Source of the DNA: Curtobacterium sp. MCBD17_032
Lineage (GTDB): Bacteria > Actinomycetota > Actinomycetes > Actinomycetales > Microbacteriaceae
Reading direction: 5' to 3'
NCBI RefSeq assembly: GCF_003234855.1
Contig: NZ_QKTO01000001.1
Span: 62,001-126,000, forward strand
Length of the DNA: 64,000 bases
Part shown: positions 53,216 to 59,442 of the stretch, in pieces
Numbering within the stretch: the first letter of the stretch is position 1
How the letters are laid out: every line of letters begins with the position of its first letter
Translations under genes and position numbers: made by a program
The notes under the pieces: generated by a model
What the model saw: only the letters and a program-made list of their open reading frames with translations
Told to the model about the DNA's origin: nothing
Databases searched by the model: none

Positions 53216-53442
53216 CAGCGCGCGGCCAGGGTGTAGCCCGCCTCGTCGATCGCGGCGTCGACGGCGTCGTGGTCGAGGGGTCCGGTGCTCGTCACGATGG
53301 CGGAGGACCGGCCGCCGGTCACCAGCTCGATCCGGACGTCGGTGACCCCGGGGAGCTCGCGGAACGCCTCGTCGACGCTCATCACGCAGTGGTCGCAGGT
53401 CATGCCGTCGATGCCGTAGGTGGCGGTCTGCTGGTCGGTCAT
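53215..53442 (-). CDS. copZ: Copper chaperone CopZ-like HMA protein
   Basis: The 75-residue protein is a single heavy-metal-associated domain, MTDQQTATYGIDGMTCDHCV with the metal-binding Cys-x-x-Cys at residues 16 and 19, and the typical end DEAGYTLAAR. It carries Cu+ to CopA. AGGAGG precedes the ATG (53440-53442). It is the first gene of the copper operon, with the CsoR operator 42 bases upstream. Confidence 0.93.
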   Translation of the reverse strand: MTDQQTATYGIDGMTCDHCVMSVDEAFRELPGVTDVRIELVTGGRSSAIVTSTGPLDHDAVDAAIDEAGYTLAAR

Positions 53443-53483
53443 GTGGTCCTCCTGGTCGCGCGGGTCGGGCACCCGGGGTTGGC

Positions 53484-53503
53484 GTATACCCTCGGGGGGT
53501 ACC
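53484..53503. promoter_or_regulatory. CsoR operator between copZ and csoR
   Basis: GTATACCC and GGGGTACC flank a short G-rich centre, a close match to the CsoR operator pattern (GTATACCC-type arms around a G/C core). On the minus strand TATACG forms the likely copZ -10, and on the plus strand TACCGT (53506-53511) the likely csoR -10, so CsoR bound here would block both directions. Confidence 0.75.
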
Positions 53504-53538
53504 ACTACCGTAACGCCGACGACGAGGATCTGTTCCCG

Positions 53539-53859
53539 ATGCCCGAACCGACCGCATCCGACACGACCGAGCACCAGCACCACGGCTACATCTCCGCGAA
53601 GGACGACTACCGCAAGCGGCTGCGCCGGATCGAGGGCCAGGCACGCGGACTCCAGCGGATGGTCGAGGACGAGGAGTACTGCATCGACATCCTCACCCAG
53701 GTGTCCGCGATGACGAAGGCACTGCAGGCGGTGTCCATGGGCCTCCTCGAGGACCACCTGCGCCACTGCGTGACGGACGCCGTCGCCCAGGGCGGACCGG
53801 CTGCGGAGGAAAAGATCCAGGAGGCGAGTCTGGCCGTCAAGCGCCTCCTCCGGTCATGA
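53539..53859 (+). CDS. csoR: Copper-sensing repressor CsoR
   Basis: The 106-residue all-helical repressor has RLRRIEGQARGLQRMVEDE and the copper ligands Cys48, His73 and Cys77. The spacing (25 then 4) is identical to that of M. tuberculosis CsoR. Binding of Cu+ releases the operator. An N-terminal His-rich tail (TEHQHHGY) is extra. It is divergent from copZ-copA. The start is ATG 53539-53541; a longer frame would run back through the operator. Confidence 0.94.
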   Translation: MPEPTASDTTEHQHHGYISAKDDYRKRLRRIEGQARGLQRMVEDEEYCIDILTQVSAMTKALQAVSMGLLEDHLRHCVTDAVAQGGPAAEEKIQEASLAVKRLLRS

Positions 53860-53975
53860 CGACCATTTTTCGTGTACTGCTGGGTTCTCCCACCAAACCG
53901 ACTGCTGGTCCACTCCGAATGTCCTGCGAGGCGCATGGCAACCGACCGCGTCGACTCCTGACGAAAGGTTCCTTC

Positions 53976-54440
53976 ATGACCACCAACGCATCGACCCGCA
54001 CCGACCACGGCTACGGCCGGACGCTCACCCAGAAGGGCGCGCTGGTCTTCGGCGTCGTCTTCCTCATCGTCGGCATCGCCGGCTTCATCCCCGGCCTGAC
54101 CATGGACATGGGCAGCATGATGGCCGCCGGCAACGACTCGAACGCGCAGCTCCTGGGCCTGTTCCAGGTGTCCGTCCTGCACAACATCGTCCACCTGCTG
54201 TTCGGCATCGTCGGCCTGATCGCCGCGCGCTCGTTCGGCTTCTCGCGCCAGTACCTGCTGGTCGGCGGCATCATCTACGCCGTGCTCTTCATCTACGGCC
54301 TCTTCACCGCCGGCATGTCCAGCGCCGCGAACTTCGTGCCGCTGAACAGCGCCGACAACGTGCTGCACCTGATCCTCGCCGTCGCGATGATCATCCTCGG
54401 CATCGTCCTCCCGCGCTCCGGGGCCCGCACCGCCCGCTGA
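53976..54440 (+). CDS. DUF4383 membrane protein
   Basis: The 154-residue protein has four membrane helices with a glycine-rich N-terminus (GYGRTLTQKGALVFG), QVSVLHNIVHLLFGIVGL and FVPLNSADNVLHLILAVAMI, the DUF4383 signature. Function is unknown; members are common in actinobacteria and often near stress genes. ATG 53976 with GAAAGG upstream is preferred over the longer frame that would overlap csoR. It follows csoR by 116 bases that hold no clear operator, so it is probably a separate unit, closed by the hairpin at 54478. Confidence 0.88.
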   Translation: MTTNASTRTDHGYGRTLTQKGALVFGVVFLIVGIAGFIPGLTMDMGSMMAAGNDSNAQLLGLFQVSVLHNIVHLLFGIVGLIAARSFGFSRQYLLVGGIIYAVLFIYGLFTAGMSSAANFVPLNSADNVLHLILAVAMIILGIVLPRSGARTAR

Positions 54441-54477
54441 CCCCAGCGTCGGTCGCACCGCACCAGCAGCATCCACG

Positions 54478-54504
54478 GAACCCCCGGGGTCACCCCGGGG
54501 GTTC
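54478..54504 (+). terminator. Hairpin terminator after DUF4383 gene
   Basis: GAACCCCCGGGG pairs perfectly with CCCCGGGGGTTC across TCA, followed by a T-containing stretch (TGTCGTGTCC). It lies 37 bases past the DUF4383 stop and 106 bases before the next terminator at 54610. Confidence 0.85.
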
Positions 54505-54609
54505 TGTCGTGTCCACCGCGGCCCGCTGCCGTGGCACCCGTCAGGCGGTCGGCCGCCGGCACCGCGACGGTCGCCACGCTGCAAGACGTGGAAGACCTGT
54601 CCCGGAAGT

Positions 54610-54665
54610 GCACGACGGACGGGAGGCCCGTGACCAGCCGGTCACGGGCCTCCCGTCCGTCGTGC
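54610..54665. terminator. 26-base-stem hairpin terminator, GGGAGGCC family
   Basis: The left arm begins GCACGACGGACGGGAGGCCC (54610) and pairs perfectly with the right arm ending at 54665, with an AGCC loop. It follows the minus-strand VOC gene (stop 54672) by six bases and can also serve the plus strand. Confidence 0.9.
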
Positions 54666-54671
54666 GTCCGC

Positions 54672-55028
54672 TCAGCCCTGCGGCGGCGCGTACAGCTGCA
54701 GGTCGTTGCCCTCGCTGTCCTTGAACGGGATGATCTTGCCCCACGGGTGCTCGCTGATCTCGCCCTGGATGTCCGCGCCGCGGCTCCGCAGCGCGGCGAC
54801 CTCGTCCTCGATGCTGCCGTCGGGCTGGAACGAGACGACCGCTCCGCCGTCACCCGACCCGCCGGCCGACTCGCGCCCGTTCAGCCCGATCATGAGCCCG
54901 CCGGCGTCGATCTCGCTCCAGTCGTCGGACTGGTCCGTGACCGTGAGGCCGAGGGTGTCGCGGTAGAACGCGACCGCCCGCTCCATGTCGCTGACCGGGA
55001 CCCAGACTGCTGCCACTCCACTTGCCAT
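54672..55028 (-). CDS. VOC-family (glyoxalase/bleomycin-resistance-like) protein
   Basis: The 118-residue protein starts MASGVAAVWVPVSDMERAVA and shows the VOC pattern FYRDTLGLTVTDQSDDW, then GKIIPFKDSEGNDLQLYAPP at the end with a metal-binding Glu/Asp-like strand. Two beta-alpha-beta-beta-beta units form the fold. The role could be thiol- or drug-binding, or lactoylglutathione-lyase-like; no specific substrate is readable. Divergent from the Dabb gene. Confidence 0.87.
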   Translation of the reverse strand: MASGVAAVWVPVSDMERAVAFYRDTLGLTVTDQSDDWSEIDAGGLMIGLNGRESAGGSGDGGAVVSFQPDGSIEDEVAALRSRGADIQGEISEHPWGKIIPFKDSEGNDLQLYAPPQG

Positions 55029-55185
55029 GGTGTTCCCTCTCGTCGTGGTGTGCCCTGGACGGTAGGCCGCGCCGTTCCGAGGACACCCAGTCCGGTGCCG
55101 CTCCGGGGTACGTCCAGGCCCGGCGGCGCAGGCTCGGTCCGGACACCGTCGGACGGCCGGGGGTGCAGCGGAGGAAGGGTCACCG

Positions 55186-55485
55186 ATGACCGGGATCGTG
55201 CACGTCGTGCTGGTGGAGTGGAACACGGAGGACGCCGCCGTGCCGGAGCGGGCGACGGCGCTCGCACACGAGCACCTGCCCGGCATCGGCGGGGTGGTGT
55301 CCGTCGCGAGCGGCCCGAGCGTCAGCCCCGAGGGCAAGGAGGAGGGCTTCGACTGGATGCTCGTCGTCCGGTTCCGCGACGCGGCGGCACGCGACGCGTA
55401 CCTGCCGCACCCGGCACACACGCCGGTCGCCGAGCACATCGGCGCACACAATGCGCGGGTGGTCGTGTTCGACGTGGCCGCCTGA
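55186..55485 (+). CDS. Dabb-domain stress protein
   Basis: The 99-residue protein (MTGIVHVVLVEW, then the conserved phrase GGVVSVASGPSVSPEGKEEG and FDWMLVVRFRDAAARDAYLP) is a Dabb (stress-responsive alpha/beta barrel) protein. The last stretch HPAHTPVAEHI closes the ferredoxin-like fold. Members dimerise and are induced by salt or used as small cyclases. It ends directly at a terminator, with no intervening bases. Confidence 0.88.
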   Translation: MTGIVHVVLVEWNTEDAAVPERATALAHEHLPGIGGVVSVASGPSVSPEGKEEGFDWMLVVRFRDAAARDAYLPHPAHTPVAEHIGAHNARVVVFDVAA

Positions 55486-55529
55486 CGGACGGGAGGCCCG
55501 TGGCACGGTCGCCACGGGCCTCCCGTCCG
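55486..55529. terminator. Bidirectional hairpin terminator, GGGAGGCC family
   Basis: CGGACGGGAGGCCCGTGGC pairs perfectly with the arm ending at 55529 across ACGGTC. It lies between the convergent Dabb (55485) and BLUF (55542) genes. Confidence 0.88.
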
Positions 55530-55541
55530 GTGCGCGCCCGG

Positions 55542-56000
55542 TCAGGCGGCGCGGAAGCGGTCCGGTCGCGTCTGGAACCAGCGGATGAGCTCGCGGAGCG
55601 CCGGCGAGGCGACCGCCGGCACGGCCCCCGGTGCCGGCGACTCCGTGGACACCGCCTCGACGTCCTCGAAGGTCGACCGGTAGCCGGGCACGGCGTCGAG
55701 GTCGGACTCGGACGTCGGCGCGAAGGCCATCGTCCACTCGGGGAACTGCCGCTCCTCGATGAGCTCCTCGACCAGCATGGTGACCTTCGTGTGCCGCGGG
55801 TCGGTCTTGATGGTCGACATCTTGCCGCGGACGGCGGCGTCGGGACCCTCGAGCAGCTGCAGGAAATACCCGTTCCGGAACAGGAGCATGTCGGTGACGT
55901 CGTTCCGCTCGTTCGCGTCCCGGCTCTGTGCGAGCAGATCCGCGAGGGCGGCGTCGTCGAACGTGTCCGTCGCGACGCTCGAGTAGATCAACGACAGCAT
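55542..56000 (-). CDS. BLUF-domain blue-light photoreceptor
   Basis: The 152-residue protein has a BLUF flavin-binding domain in its first 95 residues. The light-switch residues are present with exact family spacing: Tyr6 (LIYSSVA), Asn30 (RDANERN) and Gln48 (GYFLQLLEGP), as in PixD Tyr8-Asn32-Gln50; Trp89 and Met91 (EWTMAF) are also kept. FAD should show the blue-light red shift. The 50-residue C-terminal cap (SPALRELIRWF) has no effector domain, so it signals to a partner. It is a single gene, with MLSLIYSS start at 56000. Confidence 0.92.
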   Translation of the reverse strand: MLSLIYSSVATDTFDDAALADLLAQSRDANERNDVTDMLLFRNGYFLQLLEGPDAAVRGKMSTIKTDPRHTKVTMLVEELIEERQFPEWTMAFAPTSESDLDAVPGYRSTFEDVEAVSTESPAPGAVPAVASPALRELIRWFQTRPDRFRAA

Positions 56001-56134
56001 CTGGGCACCGCTTCCGGTCCGTCGGCCCGGCACACCCGTGGTGGACGGGCGAGGAACCGGATGCCAGCGAACTCCCGCGCGGCTGGGAGGGCCGTCCCGC
56101 TGTCCACTCAGGGACGGTCGGGCCGGCGCCGGCG

Positions 56135-56866
56135 TCAGGGTCGGCCGTCCTCCGCGTCGACGACACCCGGGGTCGGGGTGGTGCCGGTGAAGTCGTCGCG
56201 CATGGTGCCGACGCCGCGCTGCGGGTGCGCCCGGTCGAGGTGCTTCGCCCGCGAGGCCTTCCGCGGCTCCGGATCGGTGTGCATCGCGGTGTTCCGGTCC
56301 TCCTGCAGGGCGGTCTGCACCTCGCCCTCGCGGTTGAACGACCACATCAGCATCGGGTCGCCGACCGGCAGGGGGTCGGCCTCGTGACCGCCCATGGGTG
56401 CGCTGTGCCAGGTGTGCCAGGTCTTGCCGTACGAGTTGACGAGGTGCCCCATCAGCTCGGTCTCGACCGCGATCGGCAATCCCGGTGCCACGAGTTCACC
56501 GGAGAACACCTCGTGGTTGTGCGGGTGCCACGACGGCTTCTCGTCCTCGGGCAACCCGTCGAACAGCCGCTCGGAGACGATGTACTCGACGCCGATCAGG
56601 TTCGCGTCCGCGGTGTTGCCGTCGAACAGGACGCACTGCAGCATCTCGGCGTTCACGACCTTGCAGTAGTGGTGCGCCTCCATCTGCACGTCGGGCTCGC
56701 CCTTCACGCAGTGGAAACCGACCACGTACACGTCGAAGCCCTTCAGCGGGTCCGTCGGCTGGAGCAGGTCCGCGCCGGCGTCGAGCAGGGCCAGGCGGAA
56801 GCCCCGGTCGGCTCCCGGCGGGGTGACGCCGGTGGCCCGGGCCGCGACCGCAGGGTTCCGCGGCAC
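56135..56866 (-). CDS. Oil-body-associated-protein-like (OBAP/DUF1264) protein
   Basis: The 243-residue protein shows the OBAP/DUF1264 signature: VVGFHCVKGEPDVQMEAHHY, CKVVNAEMLQCVLFDGN, TADANLIGVEYIVSERLFDG, WHPHNHEVFSGELVAPGLP and YGKTWHTWHS. Several His residues suggest a metal site. OBAPs are known from plant oil bodies; bacterial members have no assigned role. Length and sequence are close to the plant proteins, except for a hydrophilic C-terminal tail. Start is GTG 56864-56866, three bases after the small acidic gene stop, so the two are coupled. Confidence 0.9.
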   Translation of the reverse strand: MPRNPAVAARATGVTPPGADRGFRLALLDAGADLLQPTDPLKGFDVYVVGFHCVKGEPDVQMEAHHYCKVVNAEMLQCVLFDGNTADANLIGVEYIVSERLFDGLPEDEKPSWHPHNHEVFSGELVAPGLPIAVETELMGHLVNSYGKTWHTWHSAPMGGHEADPLPVGDPMLMWSFNREGEVQTALQEDRNTAMHTDPEPRKASRAKHLDRAHPQRGVGTMRDDFTGTTPTPGVVDAEDGRP

Positions 56867-56869
56867 GGG

Positions 56870-57037
56870 TCAGCCCTCCTCGGGCTGGGCCGGCTCCCCG
56901 CCGGAGTCCACGTCGCTGTCCTGCTGCGGGTCCTGGGTGGCGTTCCCCGAGGCGGAGCCGTCGGGCAAGTCGTCGGTGCGGCGGGCCTCCTCGTCGGGGA
57001 CGTCGCTCGGGCCGGTTCCGTTCGTCGTGTCGCTCAT
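56870..57037 (-). CDS. Small acidic disordered protein, 55 residues
   Basis: The 55-residue protein MSDTTNGTGPSDVPDEEARR to QPEEG is rich in Asp, Glu, Ser and Gly and lacks any hydrophobic segment. No family is recognised. It precedes the OBAP gene by three bases on the same strand, so it is probably translated with it. Similar acidic proteins occur at 50266 and 8837. Confidence 0.7.
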   Translation of the reverse strand: MSDTTNGTGPSDVPDEEARRTDDLPDGSASGNATQDPQQDSDVDSGGEPAQPEEG

Positions 57038-57072
57038 GCACGCGACCGTACGCGGCGCCGGCCACCGCCGGT

Positions 57073-57789
57073 TCAGGCCGGGAGGCCCGCCCGCGCGGCC
57101 GCGACGGCCCGCCCCCGGTCCGTGGTCGGGAACCGCTCGAGGAGCGCCACGAGTTCCGGGGCCGACACGTTCGCACCGAACGCCTCGGCGTGCGGTTCGA
57201 GCGCGACGCTGTCGCTGAGCGAGCCCGTCGCGACGGCGTCGAACCCGAGCTCGTCGACGAGCGCCGCGGCGGCCCGGACCGCCGCCTCGTCGTCGCCCGC
57301 GACGGCGATCGCCTTCCGCTCGGGGTCTCCCGCGGGTCGCGGTCCGGCGTCGAGGTCGTGGTACCCCATGTGGTTGAAGGCCTTCACGACGGTGGCCCCC
57401 GGCAGGTGCGCCTGCACGAGCGCGCTCGTCGACACGCGGCCGTCCTCCAGGTCGGGGCGGTGCCCGTCGACCTCCCACCAGTGGTTCATCGCGTCGATGA
57501 CGACCTTGCCGCCGAGGCGCTCCGCGGGGACCGTGTCGAGTCGTCCGAGCGGCAGGGCGAGCACGACGACGTCCGCCTGGTCGACGGCGTCGGCTGCGCG
57601 GACGGCTTCGGCGCCGGGCGCCACGACGGAGAGGATCAGGCGGATGCGGTCCGGGTCGCCCGAGCCCGCGACGAGCACGCGGTACCCGGCGCCGACGAGC
57701 AGGCGGGCGAGGACCGTCCCGAGCTTCCCGGCGCCGAGGACCGCGACGGTCCGGAAGGGGTGGGTCGCCGTCGTGTCCGTCCCGGTCAT
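57073..57789 (-). CDS. NADPH-dependent F420 reductase-like protein
   Basis: The 238-residue protein has an N-terminal Rossmann fold (VAVLGAGKLGTVLARLLVGA) and FNHMGYHD, the layout of F420-dependent NADP reductases (Fno) and the related NAD(P)-binding family. It could exchange hydride between NADPH and F420 or a flavin. It overlaps the LLM flavin oxidoreductase gene by ATGA, a pairing that suits a reductant supply for that enzyme. No F420 biosynthesis gene is in this window, so NADPH or flavin use is equally possible. Confidence 0.85.
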   Translation of the reverse strand: MTGTDTTATHPFRTVAVLGAGKLGTVLARLLVGAGYRVLVAGSGDPDRIRLILSVVAPGAEAVRAADAVDQADVVVLALPLGRLDTVPAERLGGKVVIDAMNHWWEVDGHRPDLEDGRVSTSALVQAHLPGATVVKAFNHMGYHDLDAGPRPAGDPERKAIAVAGDDEAAVRAAAALVDELGFDAVATGSLSDSVALEPHAEAFGANVSAPELVALLERFPTTDRGRAVAAARAGLPA

Positions 57790-58835
57790 GCTGCGGCCTC
57801 CTGGCTCTGGGTGTCGCCGCGCTCGGCGAGCAGTTCGCGCACCCGGGGGACGACGACGCCACCGTACAGCTCGACGGCGCGGGTGGACTGCCCGCCGGAG
57901 GTGTAGATCATGTCGAAGCGACCGACGCCCATCGTGTCGACGGCACGGGCGATCCGCTGTGCGACGGTCTCCGGCGATCCGATGTACATCGAGCCGGTGG
58001 CGACCTCGCGGTCGAACTCGGCGCGGGTCACCGGGGGCCAGCCGCGCAGGGCGCCGATCCGGTCGCGGACGACCCGGTAGTGCGGCCAGAACAGCTCGGT
58101 CGCCTCCTCGTCCGTGTCGGCGACGAACCCGGGCGAGTGCATGCCGACGGGGTGCACCGTCGTGCCGAACTGCGCGGCGGCCCGGCGGTAGAGCTCGAGG
58201 TACGGCGCGAAGCGTTCGGGCTGTCCGCCGATGATCGCGAGCATGAGCGGGAACCCGTACTGCGCGGTCCGGACGACCGACTGCGGGGACCCGCCGACGC
58301 CGACCCAGGTGCGCAGGCCGTGCTCGGTCTTCGGGAAGACGTCTGCGTCGACGAGCGGTGCACGGGTGGTCCCGCTCCAGGTGACGGGATCCTCGCGCAG
58401 GAGCTGCGCGAACAGCTCGATCTTCTCCTCGAACAGGACGTCGTAGTCGGCGAGGTCGTGGCCGAACAACGGGAAGGACTCGGTGAAGGACCCGCGGCCG
58501 AGGATCACCTCGGCACGGCCCTCGGACAGCGCGTCCACCGTCGCGAAGCGCTGGAACACCCGGACCGGGTCGTCCGAGGACAGGACCGTGACGCCGGACC
58601 CGAGCCGGATGCGCTTCGTCACGGTGGCGAGACCGGCCAGGACGGTCTCGGGGGAGGAGACGGAGTACTCCGGCCGGTGGTGCTCGCCGACCGTGAACAC
58701 GTCGACGCCGAGTTCGTCGGCGATGACCGCCTCGTCGACGAGCTGCCGGATCGAGCGGGCGTGGCTGACGAACGCGCCGTCGTCGTCGGTCGGGACGTCG
58801 CCGAAGGTGTCGAGGCCGAAGGTGATGTCGGGCAT
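57786..58835 (-). CDS. LLM-class flavin-dependent oxidoreductase
   Basis: The 349-residue luciferase-like monooxygenase fold begins MPDITFGLDTFGDVPTDDDG and shows DVFTVGEHHRPEYSVSSPET, LSEGRAEVILGRGSFTESFP and the late YIGSPETVAQRIARAV. It uses reduced flavin or F420 to oxidise a small substrate. MarR divergence and the partner reductase gene suggest inducible detoxification of an electrophile or drug. The ATG 58833-58835 is preceded by AGAGGC; a longer frame would extend into the operator. Confidence 0.9.
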   Translation of the reverse strand: MPDITFGLDTFGDVPTDDDGAFVSHARSIRQLVDEAVIADELGVDVFTVGEHHRPEYSVSSPETVLAGLATVTKRIRLGSGVTVLSSDDPVRVFQRFATVDALSEGRAEVILGRGSFTESFPLFGHDLADYDVLFEEKIELFAQLLREDPVTWSGTTRAPLVDADVFPKTEHGLRTWVGVGGSPQSVVRTAQYGFPLMLAIIGGQPERFAPYLELYRRAAAQFGTTVHPVGMHSPGFVADTDEEATELFWPHYRVVRDRIGALRGWPPVTRAEFDREVATGSMYIGSPETVAQRIARAVDTMGVGRFDMIYTSGGQSTRAVELYGGVVVPRVRELLAERGDTQSQEAAA

Positions 58836-58866
58836 GGTGCCTCTTTTCGTTGTCGCTTCAACCAAG

Positions 58867-58898
58867 TGATTGACGCGTCAATCATGTGCCGCTACCGT
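58867..58898 (+). promoter_or_regulatory. MarR operator and promoter
   Basis: TGATTGACGCGTCAATCA (58867-58884) is a perfect 18-base palindrome. It contains the plus-strand -35 TTGACG (58870-58875), which lies 17 bases from TACCGT (58893-58898). Transcription would start just before the MarR ribosome site. The palindrome overlaps the promoter, so the MarR protein probably represses itself and the divergent LLM operon here. Confidence 0.7.
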
Positions 58899-58920
58899 CG
58901 GAGTGTCAAGAGGAGGCCAC

Positions 58921-59430
58921 ATGGGTGACGACGGGCAGCCGGAACGGGGTCGGCGGTCACCGACGGTCGACGAACTGACCACCTGGCGCGACTACATCGA
59001 GACGTCCGAGGCGGTCCGACGCGCGCTCGCCGCGGAACTCCAGTCCGCATCCGGGATCTCCGACGGCGACTACCGGGTGATGCTCGCGCTCAGCGAGGCA
59101 CCGGACCGCACCCGCCGCTCCGCGGAGCTCGCCGACGAGGTCGGGTGGGAGCGCAGTCGGCTCTCCCACCACCTCCGGCGGATGGAGGAACGGGGCCTCG
59201 TCACACGCGGCCGCGTCGGGCCGGACGGTCGGGGCTCCGCCGTCACCCTGAGCGCGGACGGCGCCCGGCTCTACCGGAGCTCCTCGGCCGCGCACCTCCG
59301 CGCGGTCCGACGGGTCTTCGTCGACGCGTTCACACCCGAGGAGCTCGCCGCGGTCCGCGTCGTGACCGGCGCCCTCCGTCGTCACCAGGCCACGGGCCTC
59401 CCGGATGCGGCCGCGGTCGGCGGGCGATGA
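58921..59430 (+). CDS. MarR-family transcriptional regulator
   Basis: The 169-residue regulator has the MarR winged helix: RSAELADEVGWERSRLSHHL, then RRMEERGLVTRGRVGPDGRG as wing. AGGAGGCC precedes ATG 58921. It is divergent from the LLM operon with the 18-base palindrome between, the classic repressor layout. It converges on the acyl-CoA synthetase gene with 12 bases between and no terminator visible. Confidence 0.92.
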   Translation: MGDDGQPERGRRSPTVDELTTWRDYIETSEAVRRALAAELQSASGISDGDYRVMLALSEAPDRTRRSAELADEVGWERSRLSHHLRRMEERGLVTRGRVGPDGRGSAVTLSADGARLYRSSSAAHLRAVRRVFVDAFTPEELAAVRVVTGALRRHQATGLPDAAAVGGR

Positions 59431-59442
59431 CCCGCCGGGTCG

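Noticed and set aside
59390-59404. CACGGGCCTCCCGG near the end of the MarR gene at 58921
   Set aside because: It resembles a terminator arm but lacks a partner arm and lies in coding sequence.
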